The notes beneath the pieces were generated by a model. The model was not told the DNA's origin, did not search any database, and saw only the letters and a list, made by a program, of their open reading frames with translations. Shown piece after piece: positions 23,301 through 31,713 of a DNA stretch of 64,000 nt (the stretch's first letter is position 1; the number at the start of each line of letters is the position of its first letter). A program made the position numbers and the translations under genes. Source of the stretch: Larix kaempferi (lineage: Eukaryota > Streptophyta > Pinopsida > Pinales > Pinaceae); NCBI GenBank assembly GCA_027924585.1, contig BSBM01000436.1, forward strand, positions 9,005,001 to 9,069,000. Reading direction: 5' to 3'.

Positions 23301-26300
23301 CACCAGTAATCGAGATGACGATTACAGTAGCAGTGACGATGATGCTCCAATGATCCAGTGACAATGATCCAGCTCCAGTATTGAAGACTTGTGCCTATAT
23401 GTATCGATGACCTGTGTTAAGAGAATACATTCCTAGTTAAGAGGAAGTGTTGATGTATTTGTAACTTCGGAAGATATTCACTTGTATATTGTATGTATTA
23501 CATTTGTACTTTATTTTATCCCCAACGGAGATGTATTATTCCTTCAATTGGAAGTGTCGTCATTTGTATTTGCAAGTGTCGCAAGTTATATTGTAAGTGT
23601 CGTAACTTATATTTGATGGGTTATTAGACCACCTTAGAGGAGTCGGCCTAGAATGGGTTAAAGGGTTATTAGACCACCCTAGTGGGGTCGGCCCAATGAC
23701 AAGTGGTAATGGGTTATTAGACTCTCCTAAGGGAGGTCGGCCCAGTTAGAGTAAAAGGCAAGTAAAGGTAAAGTATAAATAGAGAGGAGCACCTCTCTAT
23801 TTATTCATTCACTCACTCACTCACTTCGCATTAGTGAGAGAGAGGAGGAGTGCGCACAAGTGGAGGAGGAGAAGATGCTAGGAGACTATCTCTTGTTTTG
23901 GGGTTTGATCTTTGTGATCTTTGTATTGGTGCTCATTCTATCTCTGAGGAAGTTGCGGGGTTTTTCACCTTCTTGGTTTTCCCTGGTGAAATGCTTTGTG
24001 TCTCTTGTCTCTTGTGTTTGATATGTTGTACATGTTGTTCTCTCAGTTAAGATCCTAGATCATATTGAATTAAATGCTGAAAAACTAACATCCAGTACAG
24101 TTCTGAAGAACACATGGTATGTGGACAGAGGAGTATTGAGGCATATGACATCAGCCTAGTGTTTGAAGAAGAAGGGTAAAGGGAAGCATCAGCAGAATCA
24201 AGTAGCAGTCGCAGTTGAAACTAAGATGAATGAGTATGCCTCCAAATTTGAGAAGGATTTTTTGATGGTATCTTGCCTCTCTTCCAGTACAGTTATGAAG
24301 AACGCATGATATGTGGACAATGGAGTATCGAGGCATATGACATCAGCCTAGGAACTATTTTCAAGTCTAACAGAGCATGTTTCTGGAGTTCAAATTGAGC
24401 TCAGTGATGATGCCAAGTATCTAATAGCAGGAGTTGGTACCATTCCTTTCCAACTCCAGTTAGGTAACTCTTTAGATTTTGATAATGTGTTATTTGTTCT
24501 AGGTCTCGGGAAGAATTTTCTTTTAGTTTTGGTCATGGAAGATAAGCGCTATGCAATAGTGTTCAAGAACCAACAAGTCCTCATAAGACCGAAGGAGTCT
24601 AGCTCGAGATCAACTCAAGTGATTGGAGTTCTACAAGTTACAAGGTGAACCTATTTGAGCCCTAGTACATAATACAAATAAATTGTGCAAGTTATTGCAC
24701 AAGAGGATGAAGCACTTGCATCACTAAGCACTCCATTTTTAGAGGGAGATCATCTCAGGTCTTCTAGAGTTCAGCATTGAGCAACAAAGAGTATGCAGAG
24801 AGTGTGCGCTTGGCAAGCATGCTAAGGCTACTTGCCCAAGCAGTGAACACAGGTCTAAGGGGATCCTAGATCTAGTGCATTCGGATGTGTGTGGACCAAT
24901 GTTAGTAGCATCAATCACATGAAGCATGTACTATGTTTTCTTCATTGATGACTTCTCTTGAAAAACTTGGATCTACTTCTTAAAAACCAAGGATGAGGTC
25001 TTTAGCAAGTTTTGAGAGTTCAAATCTCTTATAGAGAACCAAATAGAGAAGAAGATCAAAGTTTTGAGATCGAACAATGGGGGTAAGTATACGTCCAATG
25101 ATTTCGAAGATTTCTGCAAGGATGCAGGAATCAAGAGGGAGTTCAATGTTTTGTACAACCCACAGCAAAACGAGATTGCAAAGCGAAAGAATCGATCCAT
25201 CATAGGGGCTACTAAGGCCATGATACATGACCAGGATCTGTCGATGTTTCTATGGGCAGAAGCATGCAATGCCGCAGTCTACATCCAAAACAGGTGTCCT
25301 CATAGGGTTTTGGGAGACAAGACACCAAAGGAGGCATTCACTAGTGTAAAGATAGAGGTGAGTTTTCTACATCTTTGGTTGTCCAGCTTACATCCATATA
25401 CCAATCGAGAAGAGGATCAAGTTGGAGACCTCCTACAGGAAGGGTTTGTTTGTTGGTTACAATAAGACTTCAAAATCCTACAAGATGTATATTCCAGGGG
25501 AGAGAAAGACAATTGTAAGCAAGGATGCAACATATGAGGAAAACTTTGCATCCAGAAAGTCTCATGAGCCTATTCCAGTGGTAGAGCATGAGGAGCAGGA
25601 AGCTCCATAGGTTGAGCCAAGGTCACTAGTGACTTCCAATTTAGGGCAACAACCTTTAGATGCAAAGGAGGAGCCACCAACTCCTACCAGTTCTATCAAG
25701 AGACCTCAATGGTTCACGTAGACATTAAGGGATGCTCAAGAGCATGTTGAGGCTCCTAGGAATTCATTCAGGGAGAGCATACCTCCAAAGAAGTTTCCAA
25801 ACTATATGGCGTTACTTAGCAGCATCATAGATTCTGAGCCTTCAAGTTTTCAAGACACAGCAGACCGACAGGTTTGGAGGGGTGCCATGGTGGACTACAC
25901 CTCCATCATGAAGAATGATGTTTGGGACATTGTGCCTAGACCGAAGAGGAAATTAGTAGTGACTTCCAAATGGCTCTACAAGATCAAGCATGCAGCAGAT
26001 GGAAACGTAGAGAAGTACAAAGCGAGGTTTGTGGCGAGAGGGTTCTCCCAAAAAAAGGCGGTGGATTACAAGGAGACCTTTGCTCCAATCACCAAGTACA
26101 CTTCCATTAGAGTAGTGATGTCTTTAGTCTCCATTATGGAATGGAGCATATATCAGATGGATGTGAAGACAATTTTCCTCAATGGGATAATTGAGGAAGA
26201 AGTGTACATCAAACAACTTCTAGGCTTTCAGGTCAATGGGAAGGATGTTTGCAGGCTGGAAAAGGCCTTGTATGGACTCAAGCAGGTAATGCGGGCATGG

Positions 26301-29300
26301 TATTCCAGGAACAACGGATACTTGTAGAGTATGGTTTCACCAAAAGTGAAGCAAATCCCAACTTATATTTCAAATTTGTTGAGGTTGATCTACTCCTTTT
26401 GGTGTTGCATGTAGATGACTTGTTCCTTAAAGGTTCAGAGAAGCTCATTGCAAGCTGCAAGGCAAATATGGCAGTTGAGTTCATGATGAAGGACATTGGC
26501 ATGATGTATTACTTCTTGGGGTTAGAGGTTTGACAGAGACCAAGAGAGATTTTTCTTGGTCAAGGCAAGTATGCAGTCAAGATCCTAAAGAGATTTTGAA
26601 TGGAAGACTATAAACTCATGGTCACACCTATGATCACTAATCTAAAGAAGGTCACTACTTCGGATTTAGATATGGCAGATCTCATGTTGTACAGGCAGCT
26701 GATAGGTTTCTTGATGTATCTAATCAACACTAGGCCAGATATATGTTTTGAGGTGAACACCTTAAGCCAGTTCATGGTATAGTCAAGGCAAGAGCATTGG
26801 GTAGCAACAAAACATGTGCTCAGATACTTGAGGAGCATAATGGACTATGGGTTAAGATATCTTGGAGATGATGAGGTGAAGTTGCAGGGATATACAGACT
26901 CAGATTAGACTAGCAATGCATTAAACAAGAAGAACACCTCGAGGTTTTACTTCAACTTGGGATCAAAAATGATACCCTAGTTCATTCGAAAGCAGACTTC
27001 TGTGGCACTTAGCTCAGCAAAGATAGAGTATATGGTAGCGAGTACAGCTAGTTATGAGGCTATCTGGCTCCACAAGTTGCTAGCAAGTTTATTTGATTAT
27101 GAGTTGGATCCCACGGTGATTTATAGTGATAATCGAGTTGTATCAAACTTTCTGATAATCTAGTTTTCATGATAGATCCAAGCACACTGAGATCAAATAT
27201 CACTTCATTCAAGATAAGATTTAGATGGGTACAGTGAAGCTCCGATATGTACCCACAAATCAATAGGTTGTCGATATTTTGACCAAACTCTTAACAAAAG
27301 GGAAGTTTGAAGCATTCAGAGACAAACTTGGATTGGTGCAGAATTCCTTCCTCGCTAAGAGGGAGTGTTGATGTTTATAGCTCAGACAAGAACTTTCGTA
27401 TGGGTTTAATGTCAAACATGCGTGAAGTTGTCCAAGTCAAATCTATTTTGTAATTCACTTTATTAATAAATTGAAAGTCTTATATTTAGCTGTTGAGTCT
27501 AATAAAGTGTATTTTTAATACAATAGTGATTTAGACTAATCTCAAGCATACATCTCATTGAGAGATTAGGGTTTAGGTAGAATAGGGTTTTAGCTAAAGT
27601 ATAAAACCAAGTCAAGGTAGAGGGTTAAGACACATTCATTCTTTGCTCAAAGACAATTTAGTTAGAAGATGAAGAAACTCATTTGAGGTGCAAAGTTAGA
27701 GCGTCGGAGAGGAGCCCAATTCAACAACCAAGCAGATTTCATCAAGCAAGCAACAGGTGCAGTAGATCCGTACAGTAATACAAATCTATACAGTTGTACA
27801 AACAAAACCGTGCAACTGTACGAATAGTCACACAACGACGTAGCAAGCAACGATTGAGTTTTCAGTTTCTAATGGGCAGATTTCCTTAGTAAGTAATAGT
27901 ATGCAGATTTTGCTTAGTTTGAGTTATACCACGGCATGTTTTGGTAGCTGTGGAGGTTTCGTTGTAAGCTTTGACCTATTAATGAAAAGCTGATTTGAAA
28001 GAGTAAATTGTGTATACTGTGTTTATGCATTCCGCTATTCATTTTCCTACTATATGTATGAATACTACTATATGAAGAATTTACTTTCTACAAATTAACG
28101 TTTATTAATTTGAGAACATAAGGATGGCATTCACCTAGGATTAGGAAAATTTACAAATTGTTGTTGAGGCTATGAGCCTTGAATAATATCTTACCCTTGC
28201 TTACAAGCTGGAGGGTGGGATGCTTGGTTACATGGAAATGAAAATGTATTGTATGCCACCATTTGATTAGAAGTCAATACAACCATATGCATGTTAGAGT
28301 ATAATATCTTACCCTTGCTTACAAGCTGGAGGGTGGGATGCTTGGTTACATGGAAAAGAAAATGTATTGTATGCCACCATTTGATTAGAAGTCAATACAA
28401 CCATATGCATGTTAGAGTATAAGACTTACCTAATAAAGTTATTAAGATGATAATTAATTAATAAAGTAGTTACTATGTAACAATAGCACAACTACCTTGA
28501 CAATGACAAAACGAAATCAACATCATCGTATTATTGGGACTTCTTTGTAATAAAAGCATATCATTTACATGAGTCCACTGGGGTAGTTTTTTAATCATGT
28601 ATGCATCTTCTTATATGCCTAAAAATCTAATTTTGTATTAGAGCTATGGAGAAGGAGAGAGACGTTCCGACACTGTGCAAATTGGTTGATAAAGAGCCGC
28701 CACTCGATTGTAGACAACGATTTTGATAGCCGCCGATTGGCAATAGAGAGCAGTGGTCGTTCTATAGAGAGGTGAAAAGAAGAAGAATTTTCTGATTCAA
28801 AGAAGAAGAGGGGGCAGATCAATTTTGGGAACAATAGCGATAGCAACAAAGCACATCCGCCCAACACCAAAGTCCTACGAAGGTATTTTCTATAAGACTA
28901 GCAATAGGCAGAAGCTTTACCTCCAGAATACAGAGTGCCAATATTTGTTTCTGAAAAAAACCCAATAGAAACTCCTACAGAAAGTTTGATGGTCTTAATT
29001 TTCACACATGGAAGATGAAAATTCAAATGCAGTTGATGAATAAAAATTTATGGGGTATAGCGAAAGGCACAAAAGCAGAACCTACAGATGATAAAAAACT
29101 GATAGTGTTTCTACTTTAGAAAAATAGGGCATACCACTATTAATTGCAAACTTCATGCCAAAGATCTTCTCAGAGGGAAGTTTAAAGAATCAGCAAATAT
29201 AGCCCTTACTAAAGATCCACCAGATACTGACAGTGATGATGATCTCATTGAAGAGGCATTTGTCCTATTTTAAGAGGCCCACCCTTTGAAGACAGGAAGG

Positions 29301-30547
29301 GATGCAATGGATGATAGATAGTTGTTCAATAGTTCGAGATGCTTGTGGATCTAGAAGTTCGGCATCATACCTTTGCAAGGGTTATGAGACATTCCAAGTG
29401 CTAATGGTGTCCAATGGTACTGGGAAACTTGGATCATAACTAGGAGGCTATAGTTTTCAGAGGAATAGGGAGCAACTTGAAGGAATCTTACTGGTCCAAG
29501 AATTGTTTGTCAAAGAGAAGCATTTGAAAAATGTTTTTTTAGCTGATGTTTTTTAATTGTACTGTAAACCTTAGGAGGGGGTGTTAGAGTATAATGTTTA
29601 CCTGATAAAGTTATTAAGATGATAATTAGTTAATAAGTAGTTGCTATATAATGATAGCCCAACTACCTCGCTGATGACATAAAAAGAAATCAACATCATT
29701 GTATTGTTGGGACTTCTTTGTAATAAAAGCATATCATTTACTTGAGTTTTTTAATCATGTCTGCATCTTTCTTATATGCCTAAAAATATAATTGTCCATG
29801 CATAGCACACATTTTTAATTGTCACAGTCAAAAACAACTACGCTGGCAATGGGGTATTGGTTCGGTGTTGAGGTGAACAGAGTATTAAGCCATCCACCAG
29901 GGTTCTATTCCCACCGACATCTGCCCCAACCGAATGGCTTGAGTTTCAAAAGAATTGACCTGCCCTACACAAATGGCATGAGTTTCATAAGAGATTGACC
30001 TGCCCTGCCCGAATGGCATGAGTTTCAAAAGGGATTGACCTGCACCACCTGAATGGCATGAGTTTCAGAAGGATAAGGAGGGGTGTAAGTCCCAGGCAAT
30101 TTTGACAAAACATGTGGCTCACTCAAACACAGCACCTAAGCTAAAGCACGACTCCTCTAGGGTGCATCCCTTTAGGTTTTATTGAAAAAGAAAATGATTC
30201 AAGAATTAGAATAACAGTTTCTCAAGTTAGAATTGCAGGTTCTCAAAGAACAAACCTTCACGGTGGTTTAACTCAGAGAGCTCCCTCCGATGTGCCCATT
30301 CCGCGGATTCAGCATGAAGAGCGTCATCACGGCATTCTTTGTCTTGGGGAATGGGAGATAGTTCTTTTTTCCCCTTGTTTACTCTGCGTCGCTTCACCCC
30401 TTTTCGATTGTCAGAGTCCCTAAACTGGCTGTCATTTCTGTGATCATTTTTTTCTTCATCGTTTTGAGGAACAGACAATGGTTCCTGCTCCTTTGTCTCA
30501 TCTGTTTGATTTCCCCTTTTAACTCCTCTCCTTGTGCTGATTACCAT
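14306..30547 (-). CDS. Putative five-exon host gene with transposon-filled intron 1
   Basis: Five minus-strand segments join in phase: 30547-30256, 15506-15153, 14841-14795, 14623-14558 and 14395-14306, giving about 282 residues. Every junction uses GT and AG, and the split codons complete as Val twice. The product starts [11 protein letters not shown], is strongly charged in its first 100 residues, has a nuclear-localisation-like basic cluster ([12 protein letters not shown]), then a helical segment ([20 protein letters not shown]) and a serine-rich stretch. I do not recognise the family and give no function. No stop breaks the model. Intron 1 is about 14.7 kb and holds a SINE, Copia C with B inside it, and Copia D. 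Exon 3 could instead end at 14790, which would give a much shorter C terminus. Confidence 0.55.
14558..14623 (-). CDS. Host gene exon 4
   Basis: The acceptor CTTTACCGTTAG precedes 22 codons in phase 0 ([18 protein letters not shown] then TPHM), ending at ATG/GTACAT. The acidic, mixed composition looks coding. If exon 3 used its other donor, this exon would be read in another phase and stop after ten codons. Confidence 0.45.
14795..14841 (-). CDS. Host gene exon 3
   Basis: The acceptor TGCTTGGCAG precedes bases TG that complete a Val codon with the last base of exon 2. The residues then read [15 protein letters not shown]. Of two donors, GCT/GTAAGG at 14795 has the better intron side and keeps exon 4 open, so I prefer it. 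Confidence 0.45.
15153..15506 (-). CDS. Host gene exon 2, best-supported exon
   Basis: From the acceptor TTATCTCAG, bases TA complete a Val codon with the last G of exon 1. 117 codons follow with no stop: [20 protein letters not shown], then a predicted helix through [31 protein letters not shown], an acidic/polar middle and [12 protein letters not shown]. It ends at CAG/GTTTGG. The composition is that of a soluble conserved protein and not of a transposon. I do not recognise a named domain. Confidence 0.6.
15805..15904 (+). mobile_element. SINE copy 1, 5' part, cut by Copia C
   Basis: A tRNA-like box pair is visible: A-box-like TAGCTTGGATGGTTAG and, about 30 bases on, B-box-like GGTTCAAATCTC. 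The same arrangement recurs at 47281 and 59852. The copy ends abruptly at AACTG, where Copia C begins. Its remainder should follow AATTG at 28156, but the match there is weak. It lies in intron 1 of the host gene. Confidence 0.6.
15905..16502 (+). repeat. C, 5' LTR
   Basis: 598 bp, TGTTGATGTTTG to AAATTACA, matching 27366-28155 apart from a length difference. A TATA-like TATAAAAG lies at 16139-16146. Confidence 0.85.
16503..16515 (+). promoter_or_regulatory. C, degenerate primer-binding site
   Basis: TGGTAATAGAGCT follows the LTR directly. It is the initiator-Met site with two changed bases relative to A. Confidence 0.8.
16565..17433 (+). pseudogene. Copia C: Gag, first part
   Basis: It starts at ATG 16565 ([20 protein letters not shown]), then decays through many stops. 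Recognisable blocks are [20 protein letters not shown] and [10 protein letters not shown] of the UBN2 Gag, and a zinc knuckle [14 protein letters not shown] in which the second Cys is Tyr. A lysine-rich run follows. The frame reaches the beginning of the protease at TCCAG, where B is inserted, and continues at 24096. Confidence 0.75.
17434..18068 (+). repeat. B, 5' LTR with TATA box
   Basis: 635 bp, TGTTGATG to AACTAACA. TATAAATA at 17759-17766 is followed at once by an AGAGAGGAGCACCTCTCT inverted repeat, a possible hairpin near the RNA start. The 3' LTR has the same layout. Confidence 0.9.
18069..18080 (+). promoter_or_regulatory. B, primer-binding site with one change
   Basis: TAGTATCAGAGC, one base different from the initiator-Met site of A. 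Confidence 0.85.
18081..19240 (+). pseudogene. B: leader and Gag N-terminal remnant
   Basis: About 1 kb of untranslated leader resembling that of A on the other strand is followed near 19125 by a Gag fragment: [20 protein letters not shown] and EAKALHKK. This matches the start of A's Gag, but the initiator region is altered and the frame is lost at about 19220. Capsid, zinc knuckle, protease and pre-integrase are all missing. The element could not form its own particles. Confidence 0.65.
19241..20657 (+). other. B: 1.4-kb non-coding section in place of gag-integrase
   Basis: AT-rich DNA without retrotransposon coding. It contains serial exon-like blocks bounded by AG on the left and GTATG on the right, for example ending at CAG/GTATGT (about 19257), ACGAG/GTATGT (about 19580) and TTTGG/GTATGT (about 19682). 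Its last part (about 20150-20657) is the segment shared with A, ending in TTGTAG/GAAAG. It may be captured intron-bearing host sequence. That is an inference from the splice-like borders alone. Confidence 0.5.
20658..22273 (+). pseudogene. Copia B: reverse transcriptase and RNase H
   Basis: After a decayed linker ([14 protein letters not shown]), reverse transcriptase is nearly intact from 20817: [46 protein letters not shown], one stop at about 21111, [16 protein letters not shown] and active site [14 protein letters not shown]. RNase H reads [19 protein letters not shown] and [13 protein letters not shown] frame change near 21955 puts its end ([37 protein letters not shown]) in another frame, and a stop replaces a residue before [12 protein letters not shown]. 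It is the best-preserved polymerase in the window, but it is still broken. Confidence 0.85.
22343..22600. repeat. B minisatellite 1 (GATGATGATCAG type)
   Basis: Tandem units of roughly 55-65 bp built from ATGATGATCAGGATGATC and GCATCAGGATGATGC blocks lie just after the RNase H end. A has an unrelated 57-bp array at the equivalent position. Apparent reading frames through it are by-products of the repeat. Confidence 0.75.
22605..23190. repeat. B minisatellite 2 (GGGATGCTCTTT type)
   Basis: About five diverged units of roughly 115-130 bp share GGGATGCTCTTTAGAGATCT, AGATCCGATAGGTTG and CATGTAATCAGTCCT. They are followed by the conserved family spacer at 23210-23290 that also occurs in A. Confidence 0.75.
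23437..23447 (+). promoter_or_regulatory. B, polypurine tract
   Basis: TTAAGAGGAAG directly before the 3' LTR. Confidence 0.8.
23448..24090 (+). repeat. B, 3' LTR
   Basis: 643 bp, with a TATA-like box at 23774-23781. It differs from the 5' LTR by scattered bases and a short CTCTTGT duplication near 24003. It is followed by the target duplication TCCAG. Confidence 0.9.
24096..24600 (+). pseudogene. Copia C: protease, after B, with an internal duplication
   Basis: The C frame resumes as [20 protein letters not shown], the Copia protease start, with Arg in place of the active-site Ser (VDRG). At about 24160 the sequence jumps back and repeats the Gag-protease junction: lysine-rich run, YASKFEK-like block, SSSTV and a second protease start reading [10 protein letters not shown]. 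The duplicated unit is about 190 bp, and only its first copy carries B. The protease then continues with [15 protein letters not shown] and [15 protein letters not shown]. It is inactive. Confidence 0.7.
24601..25740 (+). pseudogene. Copia C: Gag-pre-integrase and integrase
   Basis: The zinc-binding end is visible as [17 protein letters not shown], then [10 protein letters not shown] (first catalytic Asp), a stop-ridden VFFIDDFS block, [18 protein letters not shown] (second Asp replaced by Asn) and [14 protein letters not shown], where the usual VAER becomes IAKR so the catalytic Glu is Lys. [16 protein letters not shown] and [18 protein letters not shown] follow in shifted frames. Integrase inserts element DNA into the genome. 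Two of its three acidic residues are lost here. Confidence 0.75.
25741..27345 (+). pseudogene. Copia C: reverse transcriptase and RNase H
   Basis: Blocks run in order: [66 protein letters not shown], a stop at 26325, the active site [13 protein letters not shown] (Tyr to His before VDD), [13 protein letters not shown] and TPMITNLKK. RNase H is recognisable around 26880-27100 ([19 protein letters not shown]) in several frames. The end [18 protein letters not shown] precedes the polypurine tract. Confidence 0.8.
27357..27365 (+). promoter_or_regulatory. C, polypurine tract
   Basis: AAGAGGGAG directly before the right LTR, the same as in A. Confidence 0.8.
27366..28155 (+). repeat. C, 3' LTR, longer than the 5' copy
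   Basis: 790 bp, TGTTGATGTTTA to AATTTACA. Compared with the left LTR it has about 190 extra bases between about 27715 and 27910, containing repeated GTACAG/CTGTAC words. The gain or loss cannot be polarised from two copies. Confidence 0.85.
28183..28418. repeat. 118-bp tandem duplication beside Copia D
   Basis: Two nearly identical units, 28183-28300 and 28301-28418. Each ends with TGTTAGAGT, the first bases of the D LTR, so the duplication formed after D inserted. Confidence 0.85.
28410..29798 (+). mobile_element. Copia element D, short gag-only element
   Basis: About 1.4 kb with LTRs of about 220 bp (28410 to about 28632, and 29582-29798), a degenerate primer site at 28633-28645 reading TTGTATTAGAGCT, and a polypurine tract TTAGGAGGGGG before the right LTR. 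The flanking TGCA (28406-28409, 29799-29802) is probably the target duplication. The interior holds only Gag and a protease trace. It lies in intron 1 of the host gene. Confidence 0.7.
28940..29560 (+). pseudogene. Copia D: Gag remnant
   Basis: Visible pieces are [20 protein letters not shown] of the UBN2 Gag, a zinc-knuckle trace ([17 protein letters not shown]) with its first Cys lost, and an acidic [12 protein letters not shown] segment. A decayed protease start is followed by [10 protein letters not shown]. There is no integrase, reverse transcriptase or RNase H, so the element is non-autonomous or internally deleted. Confidence 0.6.
29931..30080. repeat. 40-bp tandem repeat, four units
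   Basis: Units with GAATGGCATGAGTTTCA and GGATTGACCTGCCCT begin at about 29932, 29972, 30011 and 30051. They follow a B-box-like GGTTCTATTCCC at 29900, so the array may be the body of a SINE-like element. It lies about 180 bases from the donor of host exon 1. Confidence 0.7.
30256..30547 (-). CDS. Host gene exon 1
   Basis: It begins at ATG 30547 in a good context (purine at -3, G at +4) and reads 97 codons plus one base to GAAG/GTTTGT. The segment is highly charged: [12 protein letters not shown], acidic stretches, the basic cluster [12 protein letters not shown] and [17 protein letters not shown] at the end. The phase fits exon 2 exactly, though it lies 14.7 kb away. An alternative is an isolated gene fragment that only happens to match in phase. 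Confidence 0.55.
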
Positions 30548-31700
30548 TATTCCTATTGCTGATATGATTCTGCGCCTCCTGAAGCATCATCAATCATACC
30601 CTCCATTATTGCCAAGAGCTAACCACATCGCATTATAAAACTAAGCTTGATATTATATCCCGCCATACATACATTCAACAAGGAACACAGGCAGTAAACC
30701 ACCGACTTCCAACAAGATATCATATATCTAACGCTTGCAGGAAAGTAAGGAGTTCGAAACTTTTTTAACACAGGGTACTGGTTATTTACCTTGTTCGAAA
30801 TTCGTAGGATTACTGTCCATGAAATTTCAGTGGCAAACCACGCATTGAGTCACTATTCAAATCGTGGTTTGTGCATTCAAATTGTATGGTGAGACAACAT
30901 AGCCCGCTATCCTTCCAAAATGACATTCAACATAGAGCTATGTCACCACATTCATAAACATTGCTTCTCACTTTAATATCTATTCAAACCTTAGTGGGAT
31001 CAAAAAATTTTAAAAAAATATGAATATGTGTTTTTAAAATATCGTTGAGGAGTATCTGCCGTGATCGGCCTAGTTCTAAGATACTAAAGTTTTTTAAAAA
31101 TGTTATTAGTTGAAATATATTAAATTTTTTTAAAATGTTATTATACTAGTGTGATAATTTTTTATATTAGTATAGATCTATTTTAAATTAGGATCTATTA
31201 ATTATTAATTATTACGAGGGTTCAATTTTTTGAAGAGTAATTTTATTTTACTTGAAATTTTTACACATTTAAAAAATTATACTTCCATAAATTTGGTCTT
31301 TTTGGGTGCTTGATAAAAGCTGATTGGTTTTAATTTTCTTATTATAAGTTGCTTTGAATTTTTTTAATTACTTCTCATTTGGTTTTAATTTTTTTATGAG
31401 AGACATGAATTTTTTTAATTACTTTTTTTTTTATAACATAAAGTTATAGTACGTGACAACATCTCCCCCCATAATAAGCTTTAGAGCACCTCCCTCCTCT
31501 CCATGCAATAATGCCAATATATTGTCATTTTTTTTTCATTTGAAAATTACTATACTTTATAATGAAGTATAAAAATACCATCCGAAAACGATCAAGAAGG
31601 CCTAAGAGTACAGCATCATAACACCCAGAGGTAGCGCCAAGAACAAAGTGGGCCAAACCATCCCCCAAAAGACAAGAAAGAAACGATCCTTACACTGCCG
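30548..31700. other. Intergenic, AT-rich; upstream region of the host gene
   Basis: No coding potential was recognised. The first few hundred bases should hold the host promoter, but no clear TATA box was picked. The section 31200-31500 is rich in TTTTTTAATTACTTT and ends with TGACAACATCTCCCCCC and TTTAGAGCACCTC, motifs that recur at 45480 and 48360. Confidence 0.5.
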
Positions 31701-31713
31701 AGCAGTTCAACCA

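Larger units (their letters stand above)
17434..24090 (+). mobile_element. Copia element B, complete insertion lacking gag and integrase
   Basis: 6657 bp on the plus strand with LTRs at 17434-18068 and 23448-24090 and a perfect target duplication TCCAG (17429-17433, 24091-24095). Internal order is primer site, leader, a short Gag remnant, a long non-coding section (19240-20657), reverse transcriptase, RNase H, two tandem arrays and polypurine tract. It belongs to the same family as A and shares A's non-coding segment in the integrase position. The LTRs differ by only a few per cent by eye, which makes B the youngest member of this nest. It is non-autonomous by structure. Confidence 0.85.
15905..28155 (+). 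mobile_element. Copia element C, interrupted by B
   Basis: A plus-strand Copia with LTRs at 15905-16502 and 27366-28155, a changed initiator-Met primer site, gag, protease, integrase, reverse transcriptase, RNase H and polypurine tract. Without B it is about 5.6 kb. The flanking bases are AACTG and AATTG, a target duplication with one mismatch. Stops are frequent in every domain, so it is old. The left LTR is about 190 bp shorter than the right. It landed in a SINE within the host intron and was later hit by B. Confidence 0.85.

Noticed and set aside
28619-28870. 83-codon minus-strand frame inside Copia D
   Set aside because: It lies antisense to the leader and gag region of D and shows no domain.
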